Numbered from the stretch's first letter, positions 1 through 7,485 are shown. The stretch is 12,380 bases of DNA from an uncultured Lachnospiraceae bacterium (GCA_934371475.1 CAKRNX010000059.1:1-12380); one strand, 5' to 3'. A program made the numbers and translations. The notes: generated by a model from the letters alone, not told the origin.

Positions 1-23
1 TTTTTCCCTTCGGCCATATATAA

Positions 24-53
24 GATTATCAACTCTTTTTCGAGTTGTCAATC
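24..53. repeat. Inverted repeat (hairpin) near the left edge
   Basis: CAACTC (30-35) and GAGTTG (42-47) pair around a 6-nt loop. Pairing extends outward to 24 and 53 with two mismatches, giving 10 of 12 pairs. No T run follows directly on either strand, so it is not a classical terminator. Confidence 0.45.
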
Positions 54-163
54 TACAGATTTTTTCGATTCGGTAATATTAGAACGCTCCCCCATTTTAG
101 GAATGCTTTGTTGTCACCTTTGGCATTTTTCAGAATAGATTCGAACTGAAAGTTATTTTTCAT
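53..163 (-). pseudogene. 36-codon ORF, possible remnant of an integrative-element regulator
   Basis: An ATG at 163 opens 36 codons ending with TAG at 53-55. The start reads MKNNFQFESILKNAKGDNKA, which resembles in style the N-termini of helix-turn-helix or sigma-like proteins of conjugative transposons (acidic/basic helix, 'AKxGDxxAF' pattern). It then stops far short of the length of such proteins, which would fit a truncated remnant. There is no clear Shine-Dalgarno sequence. A hairpin (CAACTC/GAGTTG, 30-47) lies just beyond the stop. The resemblance is judged by eye only, and the ORF may equally be noise or an uncharacterised small protein. Confidence 0.28.
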
Positions 164-298
164 TTTTTCCCTTTGGGGAATGCCTCGGCTTTCTCTTAGG
201 AGTTGCCCGTTCTATCCAGTCAAGCGGCTATTTGCAATCCGTTTTGCTGCCTGCTTCGGTTAAACTAACAAGACATAAACTGGATTATCTCGCTCGAT
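164..298 (-). other. Structured leader of unknown type upstream of a small ORF
   Basis: Between the extended -10 site and the small ORF, the minus strand has a perfect 7-bp pairing ATCCAGT/ACTGGAT (plus-strand 279-285 with 214-220) enclosing about 58 nt. A short TTCCC/GGGAA hairpin (plus-strand 67-71 region of line 121-180, i.e. 167-180) lies immediately before the ATG and could cover the ribosome entry site. I could not match it to a known riboswitch class. The stretch near 214-252 also resembles the start of the repeat at 7767 (shared core GCAATCCGTTTT, then GCTGCCTGC), so part of it may be a repeat fragment. Confidence 0.3.
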
Positions 299-304
299 CA
301 CTTT

Positions 305-313
305 ATTATACCA
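305..313 (-). promoter_or_regulatory. Extended -10 promoter-like site, minus strand
   Basis: The minus strand reads TGGTATAAT, a perfect -10 box with the TGn extension. No good -35 box is seen. It lies just after the DUF3881 terminator and would drive the leader and small ORF at 53-163. The same TGGTATAAT string occurs upstream of parA. Sequence match only. Confidence 0.45.
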
Positions 314-324
314 GATTTTTCGAG

Positions 325-358
325 AAAAAAAAGACCTTATTTTGGAAAATTGATCTTT
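325..358 (-). terminator. Rho-independent terminator after the DUF3881 gene
   Basis: On the minus strand a 7-bp stem (AAAGATC with GGTCTTT, one G-T pair; plus-strand arms 352-358 and 330-336) is followed directly by a run of T residues (plus-strand A run 325-332). The upstream arm lies inside the last codons of the DUF3881 gene and the loop contains its stop codon, a compact arrangement that is common for Firmicute terminators. Confidence 0.65.
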
Positions 359-1221
359 CCCTGAAGCCATATTGTTCCTTTAAATCTGCGTCCTACCTCC
401 GGATCCCCCAGAAGGTCTTTTTTATTTACACAGACATCAAACACCATTCCGTTACATTCTACCGTCAGAAGATACAGCGGCTCCCTGGTATATTCATTGT
501 ATGTCTTGGTGTAAAATGTAATTGTACCCAAGATCTGATACTGATCACACTCCATTCCATAGGGCATAAAGTATGTATCTACAATTGAGAGAACATCCTC
601 CTTCATTACCCTGCGAGACAGCATGGTATAGATATCCATATCCTCCAGCGTAAGATTCTCTATAGCGTCCTGATTGCCATTCTTCGCCGCTGTAACAAGG
701 GCATTACGGTTGCTGAAATATTCGCTGCGCTCCTGAGCGCGGCTCTCATCTTTCCGCATGGGCAACAGGATCGTGCCGCTCTGACAGAGTCCCGAAAATG
801 TCGTAGAAATCCTGTTTTCCTTCAGATGCCGCAGGATCTTTTCTTTGTGATATTCTGCCGGATTCTGCACATAAAAAATCAGGGAAATTCCTACTCGCCC
901 GTCTTCACAGACACCCACATATGAATCTCCGCCAACCCGGCGTTCCACCACCAGATCTTCTGATGTGGTCACACCATTCCCTTCCAGATACGGAAAATAA
1001 TACTGGCGGTGGAATCCATTCTCATCCAGCTCGCCGCAGAGTTTAATTCCAATCTCCGGTCCGTATGATTTTTTCAGTTCCACAAAAGCCCGCTTTCCAT
1101 CTTCTTCCTTCACTGCCTCTCTATGATCAAACGATCCGAACACATCCGCCAGCAGCTTTTCCACATCATATTCTGATGTTATCGCATCTCCAAATCCGAT
1201 CGACCGCAGATAAGAATGCAT
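337..1221 (-). CDS. DUF3881 family protein
   Basis: A 294-residue soluble protein with no signal peptide or membrane segment. I recognise it as DUF3881, a family of unknown function that I know mainly from Lachnospiraceae and their relatives. The start is well set: ATG at 1221 has a strong GGAGG (plus-strand 1229-1233) seven bases upstream. The N-terminal half carries a 'YFPYLEGNG' stretch (about residues 75-83), and the C-terminal half is a compact beta-rich region ending in 'GTIWLQGKINFPK'. It lies downstream of serS on the same strand, separated by 192 bp that contain a terminator-like hairpin and a repeat copy, so co-transcription is uncertain. An AT-rich TATAAT at 1237-1242 is too close to the ribosome binding site to be a normal promoter; another TGATATAAT lies at 1321-1329. 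Function unknown. Confidence 0.85.
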   Translation of the reverse strand: MHSYLRSIGFGDAITSEYDVEKLLADVFGSFDHREAVKEEDGKRAFVELKKSYGPEIGIKLCGELDENGFHRQYYFPYLEGNGVTTSEDLVVERRVGGDSYVGVCEDGRVGISLIFYVQNPAEYHKEKILRHLKENRISTTFSGLCQSGTILLPMRKDESRAQERSEYFSNRNALVTAAKNGNQDAIENLTLEDMDIYTMLSRRVMKEDVLSIVDTYFMPYGMECDQYQILGTITFYTKTYNEYTREPLYLLTVECNGMVFDVCVNKKDLLGDPEVGRRFKGTIWLQGKINFPK

Positions 1222-1292
1222 ATTCCCACCTCCTTTATTATATTTTGTTCTTCTATATCTCTTCCTAATTTAAGAGCAGCGCTGTGCGTCTA

Positions 1293-1318
1293 AAAAGCCC
1301 CCGCATTCTTGCGGCAAG
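1293..1318 (-). terminator. Terminator-like hairpin downstream of serS
   Basis: On the minus strand a GC-rich hairpin (CCGC AAGAAT GCGG, or a longer bulged GCCGC/GCGGGGGC pairing) is followed by GGGCTTTTTAG. It lies about 100 bp past the serS stop and coincides with the head of a repeat copy, so the repeat may serve as the terminator. The stem is short. Confidence 0.45.
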
Positions 1319-1356
1319 ATATTATATCACGCATCTGCATGGCATATTTCTCTGTC
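1293..1356 (+). repeat. Partial copy G of the modular intergenic repeat family
   Basis: The segment begins AAGCCCCCGCATTC and ends GGCATATTTCTCT. It lines up by eye with the head of the repeat at 6402 (AAGCCCCTGTATTC ... GACATATTTCTCC) and with 12295. It sits in the gap between serS and the DUF3881 gene. Diverged but collinear over about 60 bp. Confidence 0.55.
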
Positions 1357-1413
1357 TTCCTTCTGTGCTGAAAGCAATTCCGTACATCCCGCTGCGTCAG
1401 TCACTTCCCGCAT

Positions 1414-2694
1414 TTATTTGATGACAGTCTGTCCACCCATATACGGCTGCAGAGCCTTCGGGATCTTCACTGTACCGTCCGCCTGCAGGTTGTTCTCCAA
1501 GAATGCAATCAGCATTCTGGGCGGTGCTACTACCGTATTATTCAGAGTATGCGCAAAGTATTTTCTGCCATCTTCCGCTTTCACACGAATGCCAAGTCTT
1601 CTTGCCTGTGCGTCTCCCAGATTTGAGCAGCTGCCGACTTCAAAGTATTTCTTCTGACGCGGTGACCATGCCTCTACATCCAGAGATTTCACCTTCAGAT
1701 CAGCCAGGTCTCCGGAGCAGCACTCTAGTGTACGTACCGGAATATCCAGTGTGCGGAAGAAATCTACAGTATTCTGCCATAATTTATCGTACCACATCGG
1801 GCTTTCCTCGGGCTTGCAGACAACAATCATTTCCTGTTTCTCGAACTGATGGATTCTGTAAACGCCTCTCTCCTCGATACCGTGAGCACCTTTTTCTTTA
1901 CGGAAGCACGGTGAATAACTGGTCAGTGTGTACGGCAGCTTTTCTTCCGGAGTAATTGTATCAATAAATTTACCGATCATGGAATGCTCACTGGTACCGA
2001 TCAGGTACAGATCCTCTCCCTCGATCTTGTACATCATCGCATCCATCTCAGCAAAACTCATAACGCCGGTTACCACATTGCTGCGGATCATAAACGGAGG
2101 TACACAGTAAGTGAAACCTCTGCCAATCATGAAATCTCGTGCATAAGACAGAATAGATGAATGCAGTCTGGCAATGTCTCCCATCAGATAATAGAAACCG
2201 TTGCCTGCTACTCTTCCGGCCGCATCCATATCAATACCATTGAATTTCTCCATGATCTCTGTGTGATACGGGATCTCAAAATCCGGTACTACAGGATCTC
2301 CGAAACGCTCAATCTCTACATTCTCACTGTCGTCTTTTCCAATCGGTACAGACGGATCAATAATGTTCGGGATCACCATCATATCTTTTTTCAGTCTGGC
2401 TTCCACATCTTTTTCTTTCTCGGCCAGCTCATTCATACGCTCGGCAAATTCACCAACTTTTTTCTTGGCTTCCTCTGCTTCTTCTTTTTTACCCTGACCC
2501 ATCAGTTTACCGATCTCCTTGGAAATACGGTTTCTGTCAGCCTGCAGAGACTGCAGCTCCTGCTTGATCTCTCTGTTCTCTTTATCCAACTCCAGAACCT
2601 CATCTACCAGCGGCAGCTTTTCATCCTGAAATTTATTTCGGATATTCTGTTTTACAATCTCCGGATTTTCTCTGACAAATTTAATATCTAACAT
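1414..2694 (-). CDS. serS: Serine--tRNA ligase (SerRS)
   Basis: Charges tRNA-Ser with serine in the cytosol; it also serves tRNA-Sec where present. The product is 426 residues, normal for SerRS. Residues about 1-110 form the N-terminal tRNA-binding arm, with the long coiled coil at about 30-105. The class II core follows, with motif 2 at FRKEKGAHG (264-272) leading into RIHQFEKQE (280-288), and motif 3 at NNTVVAPPRMLIAFLEN (385-401). The 'GTSEHS' (233-238) and 'NNTVVAPPR' segments differ from the textbook TAEVPL and NGSGLAVGR forms; I believe this variant is usual in Lachnospiraceae. The open frame runs upstream to 2766, but ATG 2694 is chosen because it gives the standard MLDIKFVRENPE start, has GAGG upstream, and the only good promoter places the transcript start near 2748. 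No T-box leader is seen; the predicted 5' leader is only about 54 nt. Confidence 0.98.
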   Translation of the reverse strand: MLDIKFVRENPEIVKQNIRNKFQDEKLPLVDEVLELDKENREIKQELQSLQADRNRISKEIGKLMGQGKKEEAEEAKKKVGEFAERMNELAEKEKDVEARLKKDMMVIPNIIDPSVPIGKDDSENVEIERFGDPVVPDFEIPYHTEIMEKFNGIDMDAAGRVAGNGFYYLMGDIARLHSSILSYARDFMIGRGFTYCVPPFMIRSNVVTGVMSFAEMDAMMYKIEGEDLYLIGTSEHSMIGKFIDTITPEEKLPYTLTSYSPCFRKEKGAHGIEERGVYRIHQFEKQEMIVVCKPEESPMWYDKLWQNTVDFFRTLDIPVRTLECCSGDLADLKVKSLDVEAWSPRQKKYFEVGSCSNLGDAQARRLGIRVKAEDGRKYFAHTLNNTVVAPPRMLIAFLENNLQADGTVKIPKALQPYMGGQTVIK

Positions 2695-2754
2695 TTTCTT
2701 TTCCTCACTCTTCCTGCTAAATAGCCTGTCTTTCATAAAAATCTGCTGAATACC

Positions 2755-2783
2755 ATCATAACACACAAACTTTTGAATACCAA
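2755..2783 (-). promoter_or_regulatory. SigmaA-type promoter of serS
   Basis: The minus strand has TTGGTA (plus-strand 2778-2783), a 17-bp spacer and TATGAT (plus-strand 2755-2760). Transcription would start near 2748, giving a leader of about 54 nt. This lies downstream of the possible ATG at 2766 and so supports the start at 2694. It also leaves no room for a T-box riboswitch. Confidence 0.65.
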
Positions 2784-2841
2784 GTAGTTAAATCATATTT
2801 TCCCTAAAATTTTCGTTTCACAGTCTGCTTGCGTACAAAGT

Positions 2842-2881
2842 AAAATGCACCAAACGTATAACGTACATTTCGGTGCATTTT
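2842..2881 (-). terminator. Terminator of the parA-parB-DUF4446 operon
   Basis: A perfect 10-bp inverted repeat (AAAATGCACC 2842-2851, GGTGCATTTT 2872-2881) with a 20-nt loop, 47 bp past the DUF4446 stop and upstream of the serS promoter. T-rich sequence follows the stem on both strands, so it may stop transcription both ways. Confidence 0.7.
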
Positions 2882-2927
2882 TCAGGTTATCTTTTTAATT
2901 CTTTTTATTCACTGCTCTCTCATCCGC

Positions 2928-3443
2928 TCATGAAAGATCACTCATATAGCCTACCGCCTGGCGAAGCGCCTCTTTTTCCTCCTGTCCCAGAACAATGTAG
3001 GATTCCCCTTTTACAATTTCTTTAATATACGTATAGCAGCCCTCTCTGCTGTGAATCGCATTCAGCACAAATCCGGAATTATTTTCATCCAGCATTGCCA
3101 GCGCAAAACTGAGTTTTCCTCCCACATCCGGAAACGCATCATACTTTACAATCCCAATTTTGTTTGTGGTACGCGCCAACACTTCCTTTAATCTTGCAAT
3201 CTCATTCGCCTGATTTTTGCTCACCTCGATGAGCTTATCCACATCAAGGAAACGCTGGGTAAACGCTTTTTCCAGAGAAACCGCATCTTTTCCCCTCATA
3301 AATATCCGATACCTCTTCAGAAAGCGTGTCAGTTTCATTGACACCCTTACCATATAAATCAGCACGAATACCATCAGCGCCATCATGATGATCATAAGGA
3401 TCCCCGGATCAAATCCCAGCGAATCCAATATTCTGCTCTGCAT
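2928..3443 (-). CDS. DUF4446 family membrane-anchored protein
   Basis: A 171-residue protein with one strong N-terminal membrane segment (about residues 15-34). A basic stretch (MKLTRFLKRYR) follows, then a coiled-coil region (about 55-95) and a conserved-looking core 'KYDAF' (100-104) and 'DVGGKLSFALAMLD' (106-119). These fit DUF4446, a family often encoded directly after parB in Firmicutes; its role is not established. The topology suggests a short outside tail, one membrane helix and a cytosolic domain. The start has a good GGGGAG ribosome site. It begins 47 bp after the parB stop and precedes the operon terminator, so it is very likely co-transcribed with parA and parB. A link to segregation or to the membrane is inference from context. 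Confidence 0.9.
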   Translation of the reverse strand: MQSRILDSLGFDPGILMIIMMALMVFVLIYMVRVSMKLTRFLKRYRIFMRGKDAVSLEKAFTQRFLDVDKLIEVSKNQANEIARLKEVLARTTNKIGIVKYDAFPDVGGKLSFALAMLDENNSGFVLNAIHSREGCYTYIKEIVKGESYIVLGQEEKEALRQAVGYMSDLS

Positions 3444-3490
3444 TATTTCCGCTCCCCTTTCGGCATATTGTCCGCAGCTGGTTCATCCCC

Positions 3491-4423
3491 CTATGCATGA
3501 ATACTCTGCAACATCTCATAAATACGCTCCAGTTCTTCATCGGAATAATACTCGATCTCGATTTTTCCTTTATGATTTGCCTTATGATTCACCGTCACTC
3601 TGGTTCCCAGAATCGCCTGCATTTTCTCCTCAATATCCTGGTATGCATATGTGTATGCATCCGCTTTCTTCTGTGGTTTTTCCGTTTTCTCTTTCTGCAA
3701 AGACTTCATCAGCTTCTCAACTTCACGCACGCTCATCTTTTCATCAAAGATCTGATTGGCAATTTTCCACTGCATCTCTCCATCTTCAATACTCAGCAAA
3801 GCCCTCGCATGCCCGGTTGTCAGCATATCATCAATCAGCATCTGCTGTACTCTGCTATCCAGTTTCAGAAGACGCATGGAGTTGGTGACTGCCGTTCTGC
3901 TTTTAGATACCCGCTCTGCCACTTCATCCTGCTTCAATTTAAATTCTGTCAGCAGCCGCTTATAAGCCTGCGCTTCTTCAATCGGATTCAGATCCTCCCG
4001 CTGAATATTCTCAATCAACGCGATCTCCACGATCTCCTGATCGGAAAATTCCCGGATAATCACCGGAATCTCTTTTAATCCGGCAATTTTTGCTGCCCGC
4101 CATCTGCGTTCTCCGGCAATAATCTCATAGTAATCCTGCCGTTTCTGCACGAGCAGCGGCTGCAGCACTCCATACTGTTTGATGGACTCCGCCAGTTCAA
4201 GCAGTGCATCTTCATCAAATTTCTTACGCGGCTGTTCGCGGTTTGGTTCTACCTCCGTAATCTTCAGAAGTCTTGTTCCCTGCTTTTCTTCTGCTTCCTG
4301 TTTCTGCGGTTCCTCTTTTTTTATCCCAGCGGGAGTCTGTTTCTGCGCGGCCCGTCCTCTGGATGCATACATCGGGATCATACTGTCCAGACCTTTTCCA
4401 AGCCCTGTCTTTTTTACTGCCAT
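3491..4423 (-). CDS. parB: Chromosome partitioning protein ParB (Spo0J)
   Basis: Binds parS near the origin and spreads as a CTP-dependent sliding clamp that recruits SMC and stimulates ParA. The 310-residue product has the typical N-terminal 'GLGKGLDSMIP' tail (7-17) that contacts ParA, then a basic/acidic linker. The CTP-binding domain shows 'NREQPRKKFDEDAL' (61-74), 'GERRWRA' (104-110) and 'ENIQRED' (138-144). The central parS-binding helix-turn-helix lies at about 162-188, 'TGHARALL' at 203-210, and a C-terminal dimerisation domain at about 260-310. Its ATG overlaps the end of parA by 10 bp, with GAGGTGAAG inside parA as ribosome site, so translation is probably coupled. All motifs are intact, so it should act on the five parS sites in this window. 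Confidence 0.98.
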   Translation of the reverse strand: MAVKKTGLGKGLDSMIPMYASRGRAAQKQTPAGIKKEEPQKQEAEEKQGTRLLKITEVEPNREQPRKKFDEDALLELAESIKQYGVLQPLLVQKRQDYYEIIAGERRWRAAKIAGLKEIPVIIREFSDQEIVEIALIENIQREDLNPIEEAQAYKRLLTEFKLKQDEVAERVSKSRTAVTNSMRLLKLDSRVQQMLIDDMLTTGHARALLSIEDGEMQWKIANQIFDEKMSVREVEKLMKSLQKEKTEKPQKKADAYTYAYQDIEEKMQAILGTRVTVNHKANHKGKIEIEYYSDEELERIYEMLQSIHA

Positions 4424-5190
4424 TCTTCTTCACCTCTATGAATCACTTCTTCTGCCAGCAGCATATAGCTCTCTGCTCCGGTTGACTTGGGATCATACTC
4501 CGTAATCGGCATCCCGTAGCTGGGAGCCTCAGCAAGACGCACATTTCTCGGAATAATACTTTTGTAAATATTCTGATTCAGATTGTTCTTTACATTCTCT
4601 ACTACCTGCAGAGAAAGATTGGTCCTGGCGTCATACATGGTAAACACGACACCCTCTATCTCCAGGTTCGGATTCAGACGATCTGTAACAAGCTGTATCG
4701 TATGCATCAGCTGTGTCAGTCCTTCCAGCGCATAATACTCACACTGGATCGGCACCAGCACAGTATCACCTGCGCACATGGAATTGATCGTCAGAAGATT
4801 CAAAGAAGGCGGACAGTCAATCATAATAAAATCATACTGATCCTTCACCTCATCCAATGCCTTTTTCAGAATAAATTCCTTCTCCTCCACACCGATCAGC
4901 TCAATCTCTGCCGCCGCCAGATTAATATTAGAAGGAATCAGCGAAAGATTTTCAAATACATCCGGATGAATCGCATCCTGAATTTCACAGTCTCCCAGCA
5001 GCAGTTCATATACATCATGTCCTGCATTCTCTTTGTCTACTCCAAATCCACTGGTGGTGTTTCCCTGCGGATCCGTGTCAATCACCAGTACCTTTTTTCC
5101 CTTCTTTGCCAGCGATGCAGACAGATTAATCGCCGTTGTTGTTTTTCCAACTCCACCCTTCTGGTTTGCAATTACAATTATTCTTCCCAT
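4414..5190 (-). CDS. parA: Chromosome partitioning ATPase ParA (Soj)
   Basis: A ParA/MinD-type ATPase that binds DNA non-specifically as an ATP dimer and acts with ParB in origin segregation and control of DnaA. The product is 258 residues, as usual for Soj. The deviant Walker A is KGGVGKTTT (11-19) with the signature lysine K11. The switch-I/A' box is DTDPQGN (38-44), Walker B is FIMIDC (121-126), and the conserved 'PRNVRLAEAPSYG' lies at 214-226. ATG 5190 gives the canonical MGRIIVIANQKGG start; AGGAG lies at plus-strand 5203-5207, about 12 bases upstream, a little far. It is the first gene of the parA-parB-DUF4446 operon and borders the large parS-bearing intergenic region. Confidence 0.98.
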   Translation of the reverse strand: MGRIIVIANQKGGVGKTTTAINLSASLAKKGKKVLVIDTDPQGNTTSGFGVDKENAGHDVYELLLGDCEIQDAIHPDVFENLSLIPSNINLAAAEIELIGVEEKEFILKKALDEVKDQYDFIMIDCPPSLNLLTINSMCAGDTVLVPIQCEYYALEGLTQLMHTIQLVTDRLNPNLEIEGVVFTMYDARTNLSLQVVENVKNNLNQNIYKSIIPRNVRLAEAPSYGMPITEYDPKSTGAESYMLLAEEVIHRGEEEWQ

Positions 5191-5284
5191 TTCATCACTT
5201 ATCTCCTCTTGTCAGTCTTGTGTGTATCTCATAAGCATAATCCGTCAAATAAGTCCATTACATGAATTGCACCTTAAAAATGTC

Positions 5285-5340
5285 CCTGCATGCCTCTGCA
5301 TCTACACTCCCTTTTGATCAGTGCAAATCCATTGCCCGAT
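5285..5340 (+). repeat. Solo copy of the 55-bp hairpin module (M3) in the parA leader
   Basis: CTCTGCATCTACACTCCC followed by TTTTGATCAGTGCAAATCCATTG aligns with the module inside the repeats at about 6467-6533 and 8400-8462 (shared pattern: TCTACACTCC, TTT-GGTC, GCAAA--CATT). It lies within the predicted 5' leader of parA in antisense orientation to the gene. Confidence 0.5.
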
Positions 5341-5355
5341 TGACTCTGTTTTTTC

Positions 5356-5364
5356 ATTATACCA
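5356..5364 (-). promoter_or_regulatory. Extended -10 promoter of the parAB operon
   Basis: The minus strand reads TGGTATAAT, with no convincing -35 box. Transcription would start near 5349, giving a parA leader of about 160 nt that contains a solo repeat module (5285-5340). No better candidate was seen between here and parA. Confidence 0.55.
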
Positions 5365-5465
5365 TACGGTTTCTCGAAATGAATACTGCTGTTCACAGCA
5401 AAACCACCTTGCCTAATTCACTTCTCGCCTTACGCTTCTGATCAGTTTAACGCTGCGCCAGATCG

Positions 5466-5481
5466 TGTTTCACGTGAAACA
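5466..5481. other. parS site 1 (ParB centromere site)
   Basis: A perfect 16-bp palindrome TGTTTCACGTGAAACA, the canonical Firmicute ParB site. The palindrome extends as AGATC on the left and GATCT on the right, with one mismatched position each side, giving a 28-bp imperfect palindrome at 5460-5487. It is the site nearest to parA. Confidence 0.95.
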
Positions 5482-5661
5482 TGATCTCTCTTCCGGCACT
5501 GTAATCTTAGAATAAGATAACATACTCTCTTTTTTTATTTCAAGCAAAAATTCGCTGAATTTTACTTATATTTACTATTATAATTCTTAGATATCTACGA
5601 ACTGCAGTATTTGCAGCCCTTATTTTAACCGTATCAAAGAGGTTTCTTTCTCAAACACAAA

Positions 5662-5734
5662 ATGCAATAGGCATTGGGCGGGAGCTTATATCAGAAGGAG
5701 TGGCCTTTCTCCTGATACACTGCTGAGAACTGAT
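5662..5734 (+). repeat. Diverged copy A of the modular repeat family
   Basis: The segment TGCAATAGGCATTGGGCGGGAG then TATATCAGAAGGAG parallels TGCAATTCTGCCGGAGGATAGATCAGG at 7577 and GCCGGAGACTATATCAGATG at 10013. A hairpin with arms AGGAG and CTCCT lies inside. The alignment is by eye and fades after about 5734. Confidence 0.4.
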
Positions 5735-5947
5735 ACAATTATGAACAGGCAACAGCACTGGTTGCAAATATTTGTTTGACATTTTGTTTCGTAAAAAAGA
5801 GCTGCTCACACCACACCATTGATACCTGATTTATTTTTCACTGAGATTGCAGTGTCAAAAAATCTGATATCACCTGTACAATAGCAAAAAACTCGCATCA
5901 AGAATATTTGTGCATTCTTAAATCCAGAATATGCATCTATGATTGTA

Positions 5948-5963
5948 TGTTTCACGTGAAACA
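5948..5963. other. parS site 2
   Basis: A perfect TGTTTCACGTGAAACA. The outer flanks GATT (5941-5944) and AATC (5967-5970) extend the symmetry to 30 bp with two mismatches per arm. A further half-site-like ATGAAACAT follows at about 5971-5979. It lies 482 bp from site 1. Confidence 0.95.
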
Positions 5964-6143
5964 TGTAATCATGAAACATTTTTCTTCTATATTTATATAT
6001 TCTTTGTAAAAAGCGGACGTTTTCTTCTCTCTGCGTGATATATCCGAGAACTTTTTTTGCAGTAACACAGATCTCCCTTATCTGCAACAGAGTATCTGGT
6101 TACTTTTCAAAATGAAACGATAAAATTTACATAAGTGAATCGG

Positions 6144-6318
6144 ACATTCGCGATCCGCTTTCGCTACTTGCGCATGAACGCAGTCGCCTCACGCCTGTCA
6201 GCGGGAGCTTTTCATTCCCACTGACATAACCCCTCCCCTGTCCCATCGCTTGTGCTCCACGCACTCAAATCGGGGGGATGCTTATTCTGTGTTCAAACAG
6301 ATCTACACATTTTTAAAC
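6144..6318 (+). repeat. Long direct repeat X (partner of 7767-7950)
   Basis: About 170 bp that align along their length with 7767-7950. Shared strings include CATTCGC, ATCCG, TTTCGCT, CATGAACGC, GTCGCCTCACG, GGAGCTTTTCAT, GCGCACT or ACGCACT, GGGGG, TTATTCT and GTTCAAA. There is no coding potential common to the two copies. The end of X is followed at 6322-6337 by a parS-like relic. Confidence 0.75.
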
Positions 6319-6401
6319 TAAAGTTTCAAAAAATCTAACCCCTTTCATACTCTCACAATAAATCATAGAATGAAATATTAATATATCCCATATATTTCAA
6401 G

Positions 6402-6630
6402 AAAGCCCCTGTATTCCTGCTGTGAGGTGCGCGTCATACATATGCACGACATATTTCTCCTGTGCACCTCTGCATCTGCATCCTGTTTCGGTCATCGCAA
6501 AACCATTATCCCTTGAACAATGCGCGCCCTTCCGGAAGTCAGATCAGAAGGGATATTGTCTCCCACCACTGCTGCCAACCTGTTCCTTGCCATCTGCAGA
6601 GGTGGAAATCGTCTCACAGCTAATATACGT
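6402..6630 (+). repeat. Fullest copy B of the modular intergenic repeat
   Basis: About 230 bp. The head module is CCCCTGTATTCCTGCTG followed by a GTCATACATATGCACGAC partial palindrome. The hairpin module M3 follows at about 6467-6533 (GTTTCGGTC, GCAAAACCATT, ACAATGCGCGCCC). The tail is CCGGAAGTCAGATCAG with TCTCCCACCACTG ... CTGCAGAGGTGGAAATC. Head and tail also occur without M3 at 12293, and the tail alone at 7577, 10009 and 11373-11467. Confidence 0.75.
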
Positions 6631-6639
6631 TTCGACGGA

Positions 6640-7140
6640 AGCATCTTATTTTGAAATTTATATCGATGTTTGTGGATTAACTTTGGTTCTTTTCGTTATA
6701 TATCGATTTATTTAATATCCCTTGGACATTTTTTCTTCTTATTGTAACAGTTATATGTCTCTGTGCACTGTTTTTTGTTTATTTATTTCGATATTTATAG
6801 ATCTATTTGTCTGTAAATATCTGTGCTGCTGTCGTTTTGGTTGCGCTTAAATTTTCTTTATTTTACAGCGTTTTTTTATTTTTCAGCTATTATAAATCTT
6901 TATTCTCCTTTTCACTTTTCTTGCTGTTTTTCCATCTCTGCTATTATTCCGTTTTTTTATTCGATAAAGTTAGATATTTTCTATTTTTATCGATGTGTCT
7001 ATCTGTTTGTGACTATTTTATACCAAATCCTATTTCATTTTATGTATAGGGCATTTAATTCTTTTAACGAGACAACCAATATCCATACAAGCATAGACTG
7101 CCTGATTCATAGCCTGCAAAAGTAACATTATTTTTAACTG
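6640..7140. other. AT-rich, strongly T-biased noncoding tract
   Basis: About 500 bp with very low GC (13 of 60 bases in 6841-6900) and a strong strand bias; 6901-6960 is about 83% pyrimidine on the plus strand. Five TCGAT strings lie between 6662 and 6994, and one near-match to a DnaA box (TGTGGATTA, 6671-6679). Open frames here (for example 6823-7125) translate to Phe/Tyr/Leu/Ser-rich sequence, as expected of any T-rich DNA, and have no ribosome site. It could be an easily melted or protein-binding element; no role can be shown. Confidence 0.6.
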
Positions 7141-7469
7141 TATCTGTTTCTGTTGAGTTCGATCATAAACCATCTGTCGTATTTCCCCGTCCCTGTTTCT
7201 CTTCATATCTTTATATTGCTGCACCTGCAAACCATTATTCAGCAAGTCACAATTTTTGCTTATGACTTTTCATCCACCCAGCCTAAGTCCGGTTTTATTA
7301 AAAAGTGTCATTCTATCTCAAATACATTCTATATCAAATAATATCCGGAACTGTTATCTGCGCAGTCTGCATTTTTCCTTCCTTCTGTGTAAACTTATTA
7401 TAGTTTATTGTTCTTCGATCCTTGTCAGAATTCGCTCTCTGTTCTGTGTAATCATCGCATCTCATTTCT
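7141..7469. other. Noncoding stretch without clear elements
   Basis: No gene, hairpin with T run, or strong promoter was seen. The segment near 7215-7245 (GCACCTGCAAACCATTATTC) resembles part of the M3 module and may be a worn copy. Confidence 0.4.
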
Positions 7470-7485
7470 TGTTTCACGTGAAACA
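7470..7485. other. parS site 3
   Basis: A perfect TGTTTCACGTGAAACA in AT-rich noncoding DNA, 1522 bp from site 2. No flanking symmetry beyond the core. Confidence 0.95.

Noticed and set aside
2695..2841. T-box riboswitch upstream of serS
   Set aside because: The promoter leaves a leader of only about 54 nt and no T-box or specifier-stem sequence is seen.
5806..6087. 93-codon minus-strand frame containing MFHVKH at parS 2
   Set aside because: It would need a TTG start without a ribosome site. The familiar MFHVKH string is just parS read in that frame, and no protein family is evident.
6823..7125. 100-codon hydrophobic plus-strand frame that looks like a membrane protein
   Set aside because: The Phe/Tyr/Leu/Ser content follows from the T-rich DNA. 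An overlapping frame (6807-7049) looks the same, and there is no ribosome site.
7030..7245. 71-codon minus-strand frame
   Set aside because: TTG start, no ribosome site, overlaps the T-rich tract and has no recognisable family.
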